A stretch of 64,000 bases of DNA from Gammaproteobacteria bacterium (GTDB taxonomy: Bacteria > Pseudomonadota > Gammaproteobacteria > JACKNK01), in NCBI GenBank assembly GCA_024234955.1, contig JACKNK010000002.1, forward strand, positions 1 through 64,000. The letters are read 5' to 3'. Numbering within the stretch: position 1 is the first letter of the stretch; each line of letters begins with the position of its first letter. A model generated the notes under the pieces. It ran no database searches. It was not told the origin of the DNA and was given only the letters and a program-made list of their open reading frames with translations. Positions 25,714 through 36,744 of this stretch are shown here, in pieces. The translations under genes and the position numbers were made by a program.

Positions 25714-25736
25714 GCAAAAGAGCTCTCAACAGGGAT

Positions 25737-25764
25737 TTGTGCGATAAACAAGCGCATGTATAAT
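25737..25764 (+). promoter_or_regulatory. Sigma-70 promoter of the rpsU operon
   Basis: A perfect -10 TATAAT (25759-25764) lies 16 bases after TTGTGC (25737-25742), a partial -35. Transcription would start near 25771, leaving an 80-base leader before rpsU. The position between divergent tsaD and rpsU supports it as the main promoter of the macromolecular synthesis operon. Confidence 0.62.
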
Positions 25765-25849
25765 GGCGGGCTTCCTGCGCGTCCGGGTATGGCTCCCTGC
25801 GCGCACCGAATTAAACCATTACACCCCATACACTGACAGAGAGCACTGC

Positions 25850-26065
25850 ATGCCCATCGTCAAAGTTCGCGACAACGAACCGTTCGAAGTCGCCCTGCGT
25901 CGTTTCAAGCGGTCCTGTGAAAAGGCCGGTATCGTCACCGAGCTGCGTCGTCGTGAAGCGTACGAAAAGCCGACCCAGGAACGTAAGCGCAAGCGCGCCG
26001 CTGCGGTGAAGCGCACCTTGAAGAAGGTCATGCGCGAGCAGGCTCGTCGCACCCGTCTGTATTGA
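25850..26065 (+). CDS. rpsU: 30S ribosomal protein S21
   Basis: A 71-residue small-subunit protein involved in translation initiation. The sequence MPIVKVRDNEPFEVALRRFK and the very basic tail ending RRTRLY are diagnostic. ATG 25850 gives the exact family length; the upstream in-frame extension to 25763 is rejected. It opens the rpsU-yqeY-dnaG-rpoD operon. Confidence 0.98.
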   Translation: MPIVKVRDNEPFEVALRRFKRSCEKAGIVTELRRREAYEKPTQERKRKRAAAVKRTLKKVMREQARRTRLY

Positions 26066-26129
26066 TCGTCCCCGACGATTGTTTCGGTATCCCGCTGCCT
26101 GGCGGGGTCGAATCGCTGCGTAGAATCCG

Positions 26130-26579
26130 ATGAGCGAACTCAAAGACCGTCTCACCGCCGACATGAAGGCGGCGATGAAGTCCGGAGACAAGGCCCTGCT
26201 CGGGACCGTGCGCATGGTTCTGGCGGCGATCAAGCAACGCGAGGTCGATGAGCGCATCGAACTCAGCGATGCGGACGTCCTGGCGATCGTCGAAAAGGCG
26301 ATCAAGCAGCGTCGTGAGTCCCTGGCCCAGTTCGAGGCCGCAAACCGCGATGATCTGGCTGCCAAGGAGCGCGAGGAGATTGCGCAGCTGATGCCTTATC
26401 TGCCGGCACAGCTGTCCGAGGCCGAAATCGGCTCCGCCATCGATGCGGCGATCGCCGAGACCGGTGCCGAGGGCATGCGTGACATGGGCAAAGTGATGGG
26501 CTTGTTGAAAGGGCGCATGCAGGGCCAGGCCGACATGTCCGCTGTCAGCGCAATGCTGAAGGACAAACTCTCCGCTTGA
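26130..26579 (+). CDS. yqeY: GatB/YqeY domain protein
   Basis: A 149-residue single-domain protein with the YqeY fold, the tRNA-interacting tail of GatB. It starts MSELKDRLTADMKAAMKSGD, and KGRMQGQADMSAVSAMLKDK near the end is typical. Its exact role, perhaps in tRNA-dependent amidation or translation, is not settled. It lies between rpsU and dnaG, a common arrangement outside enterobacteria. Confidence 0.95.
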   Translation: MSELKDRLTADMKAAMKSGDKALLGTVRMVLAAIKQREVDERIELSDADVLAIVEKAIKQRRESLAQFEAANRDDLAAKEREEIAQLMPYLPAQLSEAEIGSAIDAAIAETGAEGMRDMGKVMGLLKGRMQGQADMSAVSAMLKDKLSA

Positions 26580-26688
26580 TGCGTGTTGCGGCCCACTTGG
26601 GAAACCGCGCAACGCACACTATCTTGTTCGGGCACCCTTTCCTGCGGTTCTGCATTCGCAGCCGCTTCATGGCCTGAATTGACTCCCG

Positions 26689-28452
26689 ATGGCGGGCAAA
26701 ATCCCTCAAACATTCATCGACGACCTGCTCAATCGGGTCGATATCGTTGATGTCATCGATGCGCGCGTACCGCTGAAGAAGGCGGGGAGCCTGTACAAGG
26801 CCTGTTGCCCGTTCCATTCGGAAAAGACGCCGTCGTTCACGGTCACTCCCAGTCGCCAGACTTACCACTGCTTCGGCTGCGGCGCGCACGGCACGGCGCT
26901 CGGTTTCCTGATGGAATATGAGCACCGCAGCTACCCGGAGGCGATTGAAGAACTGGCTGCCGGGCTCGGTATCGAAGTCCCGCGTGAAGGTGGATCGGCG
27001 CCTCGCCGCGATGATCGCAACGACGCGCTCTATCCCTTGATGGAACGCGCCGCCGATTGGTTTCAGCGCCAGCTCCGCAATCATCCGGATGCAGAACGTG
27101 CGGTGGCGTATCTGAAACAGCGGGGATTGAGCGGAGCGATCGCCGCCGAGTACGGGATCGGGTTTGCCCCCAACGATTGGCATGGCCTGGATCGCGCGTT
27201 TGACGAGGTCCCCAAGCCGCAGTGGGTCAGCGCCGGGATGCTGATCAAGCGCGACGACGGCAATGTCTACGACCGCTTCCGAGATCGGGTGATGTTTCCG
27301 ATCCGGGATCGTCGCGGACGGGTGATCGCCTTCGGTGGCCGCACTCTGGGCGACGATAAGGCCAAGTATCTGAATTCCCCGGAAACGCCGATTTTCCACA
27401 AGGGGCATGAGCTCTACGGTCTGTTCGAACTCCGCAAGGCAATACGCGAGCCGACGCGTATCCTGGTCGTCGAGGGATACATGGATGTGGTCGCACTGGC
27501 ACAGTTCGGCATCCGCAATGCCGTCGCCACCTTGGGCACTGCGACCACCCGTGAACATCTCGACGCGCTTTACCGAGTGGTCGATGAGGTGGTGTTCTGT
27601 TTCGATGGCGACAACGCCGGTCGCCAGGCCGCGTGGCGCGCCCTGGAAAATGTCTTTCCGGTGATGCAGGACGGTCGCCAGGCGCGATTCCTGTTCCTCC
27701 CGGAAGGCGAAGACCCGGATACGCTGGTTCGCAAGGAAGGGCAGGAGGCCTTCGAAAATCGGGTCGATACCGCCCTGCCCCTGTCCGATTACTTCTTCGG
27801 CGTGCTCGGCGATCAGGTCGATATGGATAGCCTCGATGGGCGGTCGCGTCTCGCGGAACTCGCGCGTCCGCATATGGAGAAGCTGCCGGTAGGGTTATTC
27901 CGAGAATTGATGCTCGAACGCCTGTCTCAGACGGTGCGCCTCAATACCGAGACCTTGCGCGGACGCATGCAGGCGCCTGCAAGGCCAGAGCCGACCGGCC
28001 GCAAGATCACCGCTGCGCCGACCCAGACCCCGGTGCGCAAGGCCATCTCGATACTCCTGCATGACCCGGCTGCGGTGCGCAAACTCGACCGCCTGCCAAG
28101 ATTCGACGACCTCGATGTCCCCGGCCTGCCGTTGTTGAACGCCTTGCTGGAGACGTGCTGGAACGAGAGCGGCATGCGCCCGCACATCCTGCTGGAGCGT
28201 TTCCGTGATCACGGTGATTTTCCCGCCCTGCAGAGACTCGCCCGGTGGCAGCCTGAAGCGCACATGGAATCCGCGTTGGGCGAGGAACTCCGTGATGTGG
28301 TTCAGGGTCTTGAACGTCGTCTGTTGCAACAACAAATCGATCGCTTGAGCAATCTGCCGCGACCGCTGAACAGTGCAGAGAAAGACCGATTGCGTCAGCT
28401 GATGACCGCGCTCCACCAAACCCGTGCAGGGGCAGATCCGGCTACCCGCTAA
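26689..28452 (+). CDS. dnaG: DNA primase
   Basis: A 587-residue primase that makes RNA primers at the fork. The zinc-binding domain shows Cys40, His43, Cys61 and Cys64. The TOPRIM catalytic core has RILVVEGYMDVVALAQFG and FDGDNAG. The C-terminal part (about 440-587) is the helicase-binding domain, poorly conserved as usual. It sits in the rpsU-yqeY-dnaG-rpoD operon. Confidence 0.97.
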   Translation: MAGKIPQTFIDDLLNRVDIVDVIDARVPLKKAGSLYKACCPFHSEKTPSFTVTPSRQTYHCFGCGAHGTALGFLMEYEHRSYPEAIEELAAGLGIEVPREGGSAPRRDDRNDALYPLMERAADWFQRQLRNHPDAERAVAYLKQRGLSGAIAAEYGIGFAPNDWHGLDRAFDEVPKPQWVSAGMLIKRDDGNVYDRFRDRVMFPIRDRRGRVIAFGGRTLGDDKAKYLNSPETPIFHKGHELYGLFELRKAIREPTRILVVEGYMDVVALAQFGIRNAVATLGTATTREHLDALYRVVDEVVFCFDGDNAGRQAAWRALENVFPVMQDGRQARFLFLPEGEDPDTLVRKEGQEAFENRVDTALPLSDYFFGVLGDQVDMDSLDGRSRLAELARPHMEKLPVGLFRELMLERLSQTVRLNTETLRGRMQAPARPEPTGRKITAAPTQTPVRKAISILLHDPAAVRKLDRLPRFDDLDVPGLPLLNALLETCWNESGMRPHILLERFRDHGDFPALQRLARWQPEAHMESALGEELRDVVQGLERRLLQQQIDRLSNLPRPLNSAEKDRLRQLMTALHQTRAGADPATR

Positions 28453-28509
28453 CCCCTGCGTCTGCTATGCTAGCGGGCTGTTTTGCCCAATGATAAGGCG
28501 TGCCTTTCG

Positions 28510-30336
<1,827 letters not shown>

Positions 30337-30347
30337 GTCAGGTTCCT

Positions 30348-30423
<76 letters not shown>

Positions 30424-30433
30424 GTGCTGTCCG

Positions 30434-30469
30434 TGGCTTATCGGAGCGATTCCGATAAGCCATTTTTTT
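30434..30469 (+). terminator. Rho-independent terminator after tRNA-Ile
   Basis: A 12-bp stem (30434-30445 with 30451-30462) and 5-base loop GCGAT precede seven T (30463-30469). It ends the transcript of the tRNA and, by read-through, rpoD. Confidence 0.95.
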
Positions 30470-30543
30470 GCCAACATGGTTTCCCTCTCGCCAATTCCAT
30501 GTGTACGCACTTGTCCCACCAGACATGACAGAAACGAGATGTT

Positions 30544-31110
30544 TCAGGTGTCGGCCTGCCCGCGAATCCGCTCCGAATTCCAGTACACCTCCCCCACGCC
30601 GTCCTGGCGGGCTAGAACCCGGGCGATCACAAACAGCAGATCGGATAGCCGATTCAGGTATTTGAGGCTCTGACCTTCAAGCGTCACCTCCCGACTCAGG
30701 GTCAGCACGCGCCGTTCGGCACGCCGACAAATGGTCCGGGCGAGGTGCGAGTTCGCGACCGCCATGCTGCCGCTGGGCAGGATGAACTCTTTCAGGTAAG
30801 GCAAATCTGCATTGAAGATGTCGAGCCGATGTTCAAGCCGATCAACGCAATCTGCCTTCAATGCACGATACCCCGGTACGGCAAGCTCACTGCCCAGATC
30901 GAAGAGATCGTGTTGCACATCGATCAGGCATTCGCGAACTGCGTCGGGCAGCGCGCACGCCAGGACCACACCAATCACGCTGTTGAGTTCATCGACGCTT
31001 CCATAGGCCTCGACACGCGGGCTGTCCTTGGGCACGCGACTTCCATCGCCAAGTGCGGTTTCACCGGTGTCCCCGGTTCGTGTGTAAATCTTGCTAAGTC
31101 GATTGCCCAT
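30544..31110 (-). CDS. PduO-type ATP:cob(I)alamin adenosyltransferase
   Basis: A 188-residue enzyme that adenosylates cob(I)alamin to the B12 coenzyme. The N-terminus KIYTRTGDTGETALGDGSRV is the PduO ATP-binding signature. RAERRVLTLSR and YLNRLSDLLFVIAR match the conserved C-terminal helix. The gene stands alone on the minus strand, facing the tRNA terminator. No other cobalamin genes are nearby. Confidence 0.94.
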   Translation of the reverse strand: MGNRLSKIYTRTGDTGETALGDGSRVPKDSPRVEAYGSVDELNSVIGVVLACALPDAVRECLIDVQHDLFDLGSELAVPGYRALKADCVDRLEHRLDIFNADLPYLKEFILPSGSMAVANSHLARTICRRAERRVLTLSREVTLEGQSLKYLNRLSDLLFVIARVLARQDGVGEVYWNSERIRGQADT

Positions 31111-31379
31111 AAGGGGATCCCGTGTGCGCGGAAGAGTGCGTTTGCGGAGCTAATCGCCGATCCGTGTGGCGGAACAGCTCTGAAAATTTATGACGGTATC
31201 AATCTAACACTGGACACGGGTTTGTAATGAAGATAAAACTCTCGTTTCAACAGTGTCTTGGCGATACTTGTTAAGGCCGCACTATAAGAAATAACTAATA
31301 AATATTCGGCGTAAAGCCATGGGTTTCTGCGCGGGGGAAGGGAGCGTTTGAAACCACCACACGTCAGGGCGAACAACAC

Positions 31380-31904
31380 ATGAGCAACCAACCGGCGCAG
31401 TTTCCATCCGCAAGAACCAATGACACCGGCACGGCAAAAACCGTAAGTCCCGAGAATATCGAGCGTTTTCTAAACACCTTTGAACGCAGCGCGAAACGCT
31501 GGGAGATCGTCGTCTATCCGGCCCTGTTCGCCTTTATTCTACTGGCGGCATACGGTTTCTTCCTGATCTACAGCCTAAGCATGGATATGCGTGCCATGGC
31601 CAACAGCATCGATCCGAACATGGGGGTGCACATGGCGGCCATGTCGGAAAACCTGAACAAAATGACCACGCACGTTTCCGTGATGACCGGTCAGGTGCAG
31701 TCGATGGCGGCGAACATGGATCACATGGCGGTGAAGATGGATAACGTCGAAAATCTTGAACCGATGCTGGGCGAACTGAAGAACATGAACGGCACCATGC
31801 GGGCGATGACCGTGAACGTGGACATGATGCGTCACGATGTCGCGGGCATGAGCTCGAACGTCTCCCGCCCGATGTCGATCATCAACAAGATGATGCCCTG
31901 GTAA
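31380..31904 (+). CDS. Met-rich single-span membrane protein of unknown function
   Basis: A 174-residue protein that I do not recognise. A polar N-terminus (about 40 residues) precedes one membrane helix, WEIVVYPALFAFILLAAYGF. The C-terminal 108 residues hold 22 methionines and are hydrophilic and helical, possibly coiled-coil, probably periplasmic. Such Met-rich tracts can bind copper(I) or silver, but no HxxxM cluster is decisive. It starts 269 bases from the divergent adenosyltransferase and lies 82 bases before hemN on the same strand. A tether for a periplasmic partner is an alternative. Confidence 0.72.
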   Translation: MSNQPAQFPSARTNDTGTAKTVSPENIERFLNTFERSAKRWEIVVYPALFAFILLAAYGFFLIYSLSMDMRAMANSIDPNMGVHMAAMSENLNKMTTHVSVMTGQVQSMAANMDHMAVKMDNVENLEPMLGELKNMNGTMRAMTVNVDMMRHDVAGMSSNVSRPMSIINKMMPW

Positions 31905-31986
31905 CGCGGCATCGTTTGATCTGGCCCCGGTTCCGCGCCAAGCTTCGCTGCTATCTTCTGCGATCCTTGCCCAGCCGAGCCCCCAT

Positions 31987-33369
31987 ATGGACCAGTCCCT
32001 GGTTTTCGACATCGACCTGATTCGTCGCTACGACAAGGAAGGTCCGCGCTACACCTCCTACCCGACCGCCCCGCAGTTCCACGACGGTTTCGACGAGGTT
32101 GAATATCGGCGCATCGCCAAAGCCTCCAATGCCGCCGGCGGGCCGTTGTCGCTCTACTTCCACATCCCGTTCTGCGACACCGTCTGTTACTACTGCGGCT
32201 GCAACAAGGTGGTCACCAAACACCGGGACCGCGCTGCGCCGTATCTTGAGCGGCTGCACAAAGAGATCGCCATGCAGGCCGCCTTGTTCGATTCCAGTCG
32301 CGTGGTTGAGCAACTGCACTGGGGCGGCGGTACCCCGACCTTTATCAGCCACGACGAAATGCGCACGTTGATGGGCACGACCCGCGAGCACTTCACCCTG
32401 CTCGACGACGACACCGGCGAATACTCCATCGAGATCGACCCGCGCGAGGCGCGCCCGGACACCATCGCGCTGCTGCGCGAGCTCGGCTTCAACCGCATGA
32501 GCATGGGCGTGCAGGATTTCGACCCGGCGGTGCAGAAGGCGGTGAACCGCATCCAGTCGCTGGAAGAGACCACCGCCGTCGCCAACGCGGCGCGCGCCAA
32601 CGGCTTCAAGTCGCTGTCCATCGACCTGATCTACGGCCTGCCGCACCAGTCGCTGACCACTTTCGAGGACACCCTCGACAAGGTCCTGGAAATGGATCCG
32701 GATCGCCTCTCGGTCTTCAACTACGCGCACCTGCCGCATTTGTTCATGCCGCAGCGCCGCATCAACGAGGCCGAGCTGCCGAGCGGCCAGGCCAAGCTCG
32801 ATATCCTGCAGTACATCATCGGGCGGCTGACCGACGCCGGTTACGTGTTCATCGGCATGGACCACTTCGCCAAGCCGGACGACGAACTTAGCCGAGCGCA
32901 GCGCGAACACAGCCTGTATCGCAATTTCCAGGGCTACTCGACCCACGCCGAGTGCGACCTGATCGGCCTCGGCGTGACCTCGATCGGCAAGGTCGGCAAC
33001 ACTTACGGCCAGAACCGCAAGGACATGGATAGCTACTATCAGGCCATCGATGCAGGCCACATCCCGGTATTCCGGGGCATCGAACTCTCCGCCGACGACG
33101 TCCTGCGGCGCGAGGTCATCACCCAGCTGATCTGCCACTTCGAACTGCGCTACGCGGAGATCGAGGAACGCTTCGGCATCAATTTCGCCGAGTATTTCGC
33201 GATCGAAATCCCCGAAGTCGAGCAGATGGTTGCCGACGGTCTGGTGAAGGTGGATGCCCAGGGCATCGAAGTCATGCCCGCCGGTCGTCTGCTGATCCGC
33301 AACGTGTGCATGCCGTTCGACCGCTACCTGCGCGAACGTCGCGAGCAGCGTTTCTCAAAGGTGATTTGA
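31987..33369 (+). CDS. hemN: Oxygen-independent coproporphyrinogen III oxidase
   Basis: A 460-residue radical SAM enzyme that decarboxylates coproporphyrinogen III anaerobically in heme synthesis. The cluster motif CDTVCYYCGC (CxxxCxxC) near residue 61 and WGGGTPTF are the signatures; the N-terminus RRYDKEGPRYTSYPTAPQF is diagnostic of true HemN. I found no clear FNR box before it. hemH lies 2.2 kb away. Confidence 0.96.
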   Translation: MDQSLVFDIDLIRRYDKEGPRYTSYPTAPQFHDGFDEVEYRRIAKASNAAGGPLSLYFHIPFCDTVCYYCGCNKVVTKHRDRAAPYLERLHKEIAMQAALFDSSRVVEQLHWGGGTPTFISHDEMRTLMGTTREHFTLLDDDTGEYSIEIDPREARPDTIALLRELGFNRMSMGVQDFDPAVQKAVNRIQSLEETTAVANAARANGFKSLSIDLIYGLPHQSLTTFEDTLDKVLEMDPDRLSVFNYAHLPHLFMPQRRINEAELPSGQAKLDILQYIIGRLTDAGYVFIGMDHFAKPDDELSRAQREHSLYRNFQGYSTHAECDLIGLGVTSIGKVGNTYGQNRKDMDSYYQAIDAGHIPVFRGIELSADDVLRREVITQLICHFELRYAEIEERFGINFAEYFAIEIPEVEQMVADGLVKVDAQGIEVMPAGRLLIRNVCMPFDRYLRERREQRFSKVI

Positions 33370-33402
33370 AGTTGGTCAGAGCGTCGAACGTGTAATACGC
33401 TG

Positions 33403-33419
33403 TGATACGTCCAGTATCA
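33403..33419. promoter_or_regulatory. Candidate antitoxin operator before the toxin-antitoxin pair
   Basis: TGATACGTCCAGTATCA has perfect 6-bp arms around a 5-base spacer and lies 14 bases before the antitoxin start codon. Antitoxins of this type usually bind such inverted repeats to repress their own operon. The repeat is seen; binding is inferred. Confidence 0.55.
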
Positions 33420-33433
33420 ATGGGTATGACACC

Positions 33434-33649
33434 ATGACCACCCTGACCTTGCGCATCGACGACCAGATGGCCACCGATCTGCAACGCATTGCAGACATGC
33501 AGCACCGCACAAAGAGCGATGTCGCTCGGGAGATGCTGCGCAAGGACATTGCGCTTGAGAAGTATCGCCAGCTGCGCCAGAAGGCGCTGCCTCTGGCGGA
33601 GGCTGCCGGTTACCTGACTGACGAAGATGTGTTCGAGGACATCTCCTGA
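33434..33649 (+). CDS. Antitoxin, ribbon-helix-helix family
   Basis: A 71-residue protein whose N-terminus MTTLTLRIDDQMATDLQRIA reads as a ribbon-helix-helix domain with the basic helix HRTKSDVAREMLRK. The C-terminal half (LAEAAGYLTDEDVFEDIS) is probably the toxin-binding part. It is followed after 9 bases by a PIN-domain gene, so a VapB-like antitoxin is likely. A RelB-like annotation is also possible. Confidence 0.78.
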   Translation: MTTLTLRIDDQMATDLQRIADMQHRTKSDVAREMLRKDIALEKYRQLRQKALPLAEAAGYLTDEDVFEDIS

Positions 33650-33658
33650 TTTCGGCAC

Positions 33659-34060
33659 GTGCGCATCTTCCTCGACACCAATGTGCTCGCCAGTGCCTTG
33701 ACGACCCGAGGTCTCTGCGCCGACCTGTTTCAGGCGGTCGTCAATGACCACCAGTTGGTCCTCGGCTTGCCGGTAGTTGAAGAGCTCAAGGTCATCCTTC
33801 CTCGATCATTCAAGCTGAATACAGCAATTGTTGATGGCTACCTTGAGGTGTTGCTCGATATGGGTGTGCTCGGGTCCGAGATCGCTTCCCCATCCATCGA
33901 AATCCCCGACCCGGATGATGTGCCAGTCATCGGCAGTGCGCTGGGTGCCGGTGCCGAATTATTCGTGACCGGGGATAAAGCGCTGCTAAGGGTGGGTGGC
34001 GTCGACGGCATGCCAATCGTTTCACCGCGCAGTTGTTGGGAGCTGATTTCTGCCCGCTGA
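33659..34060 (+). CDS. PIN-domain ribonuclease toxin (VapC-like)
   Basis: A 133-residue PIN-domain protein. The acidic residues are present: Asp6 in MRIFLDTNV, Glu in VVEELK, and the later IPDPDDVP and FVTGDKALL. VapC toxins cut specific RNAs. GTG 33659 is the start, 9 bases after the antitoxin stop. The last 222 bases overlap the 3' end of an opposite-strand gene (33838-34635). Confidence 0.82.
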   Translation: MRIFLDTNVLASALTTRGLCADLFQAVVNDHQLVLGLPVVEELKVILPRSFKLNTAIVDGYLEVLLDMGVLGSEIASPSIEIPDPDDVPVIGSALGAGAELFVTGDKALLRVGGVDGMPIVSPRSCWELISAR

Positions 34061-34635
34061 GTAGCCGTCCGGGCGTCAGATGTGTCACGCAGAGCAGAAC
34101 AAATTCCGACGCCAAGTATTCCCGCAGCGAGCAGGCCCAGGGCGCTGGGCATGATCAATTCCAAACGATTGATGGTCTTGTTGTAGAAAGTCGCTTTAGC
34201 TGTCCGTGATTTTTGACGCTCATACGCATCCAGGGCCTGTTCTGCCTGCGTCAGTTTTGCTCCCTGCTTGTGCTCCGGTTCAAGCGTACGTTCCCGAATT
34301 GCTTGGCGAGGCCCGACGGAATTCCGGAGGTCACGTACGATGCCATCCAGCTGATATGAGCGCTCATTTTGGATCGCATGGTCGCGTCGCCATGAGAGCC
34401 AAAACATGCCCGCTTGATAAACCAGAACGATCAGCGTCAAGCCCATCACGGACAGTTCGGACGCGTGGGACAGGTCTGCGTCCAGCACTTTTATTTCAGT
34501 CAGTTCAAGACCGAGCAGCCAAGCGACAAGGACTGCTGATGCAAATAGCGACAGATTGCGACGCGCGCGGCGGGTTTCCTCCGTTTTGTATTCCTGTAGC
34601 AGATCCAAAAGATATTTTTCATCGTATTCCAACAT
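33838..34635 (-). CDS. Predicted membrane protein of unknown function, 3' end overlapping the toxin gene
   Basis: Up to 265 residues. ATG 34635 follows an AAGGA site 8 bases away, better than ATG 34644. Three likely membrane helices appear (LFASAVLVAWLLGLEL; VMGLTLIVLVYQAGMFWLSW; LIMPSALGLLAAGILGVGIC). The last 70-odd residues are Ser/Pro/Thr-rich and lie antisense to the PIN gene, suggesting the original stop was lost when the toxin gene came to rest here. The function is not recognised. Only the first two-thirds is trustworthy. Confidence 0.55.
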   Translation of the reverse strand: MLEYDEKYLLDLLQEYKTEETRRARRNLSLFASAVLVAWLLGLELTEIKVLDADLSHASELSVMGLTLIVLVYQAGMFWLSWRRDHAIQNERSYQLDGIVRDLRNSVGPRQAIRERTLEPEHKQGAKLTQAEQALDAYERQKSRTAKATFYNKTINRLELIMPSALGLLAAGILGVGICSALRDTSDARTATQRAEISSQQLRGETIGMPSTPPTLSSALSPVTNNSAPAPSALPMTGTSSGSGISMDGEAISDPSTPISSNTSR

Positions 34636-34672
34636 GAGGGACATCCTTGCGAGGTGAAGCGGCCAAAAGACC

Positions 34673-35488
34673 TCAAGCGATTAAATCGAAATAAACACGT
34701 CGTTTCCGCCACGGGCAGTCGAAGGCCAGATATTCGGCGACCAGTTGCAGTCCGCGCGGGTCGGCGTTGCCCTGGCCGTAACGCGGGTCGCCGAGCACCG
34801 GGTGGCCGATGCCGGCGAGGTGGCGGCGGATCTGGTGCAGGCGACCGGTGGTGATGCGCACTTCCAGAATCGAGCCGCGTTGTGTGGTTGCCAACAGCCG
34901 ATAGCGGCTTTGCGCGGCTTTGCCGTCCAGCGGGGCATCGATCTGCGCTGACGCTTCGGCAGGTACGCCGAGCACCTCCACCCGGTAACGCTTTTCCACC
35001 CGGTTCTGCTGGAATCGCTGCGATAAGGTGGCGGCGGCCTTGGGGTTATGCGCGACCAGCATCAGCCCGCGCGCCTCGCGGTCGAGACGATGGACCGGGA
35101 AGGCGCCGCCATGCGCCAGTTCGACCTGCCGGGTCAGTGCGCGGTGGTCGCCGAAGCGCGTGCCCTGGGCGAGTACCCCGGCCGGTTTATCCCATACGCT
35201 GTATTCGCGTTGCGCGTGAACGCATACCGCGTCCGAGGCCGGCAGGGCAAGAAGCGCCGCATCGTAGTAGAGCGCGATATGATCGCCGGATTGCACGACG
35301 CTCTTGGCGCGCCGCTGACGACGCTCATCCTTGGATCCGGATTTGCGCACCCAGACGGCACCCTTGGTCATCGCATCCTTGACGCGTACCTTGGGCAGTC
35401 CGCTACGTTCGGCAAGCAGATCGACCAGATTGCCAGGCTGTTCAACGACAAAAGAAATCGTGGGGGCATTGTTCACGGCAGCGATCAT
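34673..35488 (-). CDS. RluA-family pseudouridine synthase
   Basis: A 271-residue pseudouridine synthase. An N-terminal S4-like region precedes the catalytic motif FPVHRLDREARGLMLV, in which Asp is the catalytic residue. RITTGRLHQIRRHLAGIGHP matches the family's late motif. The usual T-S-G after HRLD reads ARG, a variant. Start MIAAVNN at 35488 is my choice; its start lies 34 bases from divergent hemH. The RNA target (rRNA or tRNA) is not determined. Confidence 0.88.
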   Translation of the reverse strand: MIAAVNNAPTISFVVEQPGNLVDLLAERSGLPKVRVKDAMTKGAVWVRKSGSKDERRQRRAKSVVQSGDHIALYYDAALLALPASDAVCVHAQREYSVWDKPAGVLAQGTRFGDHRALTRQVELAHGGAFPVHRLDREARGLMLVAHNPKAAATLSQRFQQNRVEKRYRVEVLGVPAEASAQIDAPLDGKAAQSRYRLLATTQRGSILEVRITTGRLHQIRRHLAGIGHPVLGDPRYGQGNADPRGLQLVAEYLAFDCPWRKRRVYFDLIA

Positions 35489-35522
35489 ACCGCTCCCTGC
35501 CCCGCCCCCTGGAGGAGAGTTC

Positions 35523-36617
35523 ATGAGCCGTTTTCAAGGCGAAGCCGATTATCAACATGGCCGCCCCGAATGCATCGGTGTGCTGATGGTCAATCTGGGC
35601 ACCCCGGACGGTCCCGATACCAAGTCGGTGCGTCGCTATCTCGCTGAATTCCTGAGCGATCCCCGGGTGATCGAAACGCCGAAGCTGATCTGGCAGCTGG
35701 TGCTGCACGGCGTGATTCTGCGCACCCGTCCGAAGCGCTCGGCGGCGGCATATCAATCGGTGTGGACCGAGGAGGGATCGCCGCTGCTGTTCATCTCGCA
35801 GCGTCAGGCTGCGGCCTTGCAGAAGTCGATGGACGCCCACGTCACCACGCCGGTGAAGGTGGCGCTGGCGATGCGTTACGGCAACCCATCGATTGCCGCC
35901 GGCCTCGCCGAACTGCGCGACGCGGGTGCGCGCCGCATCGTGGTGCTGCCGATGTATCCACAATATTCGGCGACCACCACGGCGTCGGTGTTCGATGCGG
36001 TGGTGGACGAGCTCAAGACCTGGCGTTGGATACCGGAGCTGCGCTTCATCAATCACTACCAGGACGACCCGGGCTACATCGCCGCGCTGGTTGCGCAGAT
36101 TCGCGCCTCGTTCGCGGCCTTCGGCCAGCCGGACAAATTGATGTTTTCCTTCCACGGCATCCCCAAGCAGTACTTCATGGCCGGTGACCCGTACCACTGC
36201 GAAGCGCATCAGACCGCGCGTCTGGTGGTCGATGCCCTGGGACTGGAAGACGACGCCTGGGCGCTCACATTCCAGTCCCGCGTCGGGCCGCGTGAATGGC
36301 TCAAGCCGTACACCGACCACACCCTCAAGGACTGGGGCAAGCAAGGCATCAAGCGTGTGCAGGTGGTCTGCCCCGGCTTTTCCACCGACTGCCTGGAAAC
36401 CATTGAGGAGATCGGCGAGGAGAACCGCGAGTATTTCCTCGAAGCGGGTGGCGAAGACTATCGCTATATCCCGGCCCTCAACGACACGCCGGAACACATC
36501 GAAGCCCTGACCCGGCTGATCGAACGCCATCTGGGCGGTTGGCTGGATGCATTGCCCGATGATGCGAATCGCAACGCGAGCCAGGCACGTGCGATTGAAA
36601 TGGGCGCGGTCAAGTAG
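35523..36617 (+). CDS. hemH: Ferrochelatase
   Basis: A 364-residue enzyme that inserts iron into protoporphyrin IX, the last step of heme synthesis. GVLMVNLGTPDGPDTKSVRR and LMFSFHGIPKQYF (with the catalytic His) are the signatures. ATG 35523 follows a GGAGGAGAG ribosome site. No 2Fe-2S cysteine tail is visible. It is divergent from the pseudouridine synthase. Confidence 0.97.
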   Translation: MSRFQGEADYQHGRPECIGVLMVNLGTPDGPDTKSVRRYLAEFLSDPRVIETPKLIWQLVLHGVILRTRPKRSAAAYQSVWTEEGSPLLFISQRQAAALQKSMDAHVTTPVKVALAMRYGNPSIAAGLAELRDAGARRIVVLPMYPQYSATTTASVFDAVVDELKTWRWIPELRFINHYQDDPGYIAALVAQIRASFAAFGQPDKLMFSFHGIPKQYFMAGDPYHCEAHQTARLVVDALGLEDDAWALTFQSRVGPREWLKPYTDHTLKDWGKQGIKRVQVVCPGFSTDCLETIEEIGEENREYFLEAGGEDYRYIPALNDTPEHIEALTRLIERHLGGWLDALPDDANRNASQARAIEMGAVK

Positions 36618-36744
36618 CGGAACTCGTTGCGTCATCCGTTGGTCGGGGTACCGATGGATGACGTTCAACCGACATGGTTTGTCAGGCATGGAAGCTGCTT
36701 GAACCAACCGCCCGACTCATGTCCAGACTGCCTTGAGGTCCTTC

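Noticed and set aside
31905..31986. FNR box before hemN
   Set aside because: The nearest sequence, TTTGATCTGGCCCCG, matches only one half-site, so I do not claim FNR control of hemN.
33838..34060. Ser/Pro/Thr-rich tail of the membrane protein opposite the toxin gene
   Set aside because: It is kept only as part of the annotated frame; the composition is what antisense reading of the PIN gene would give, so I do not treat it as a functional domain.
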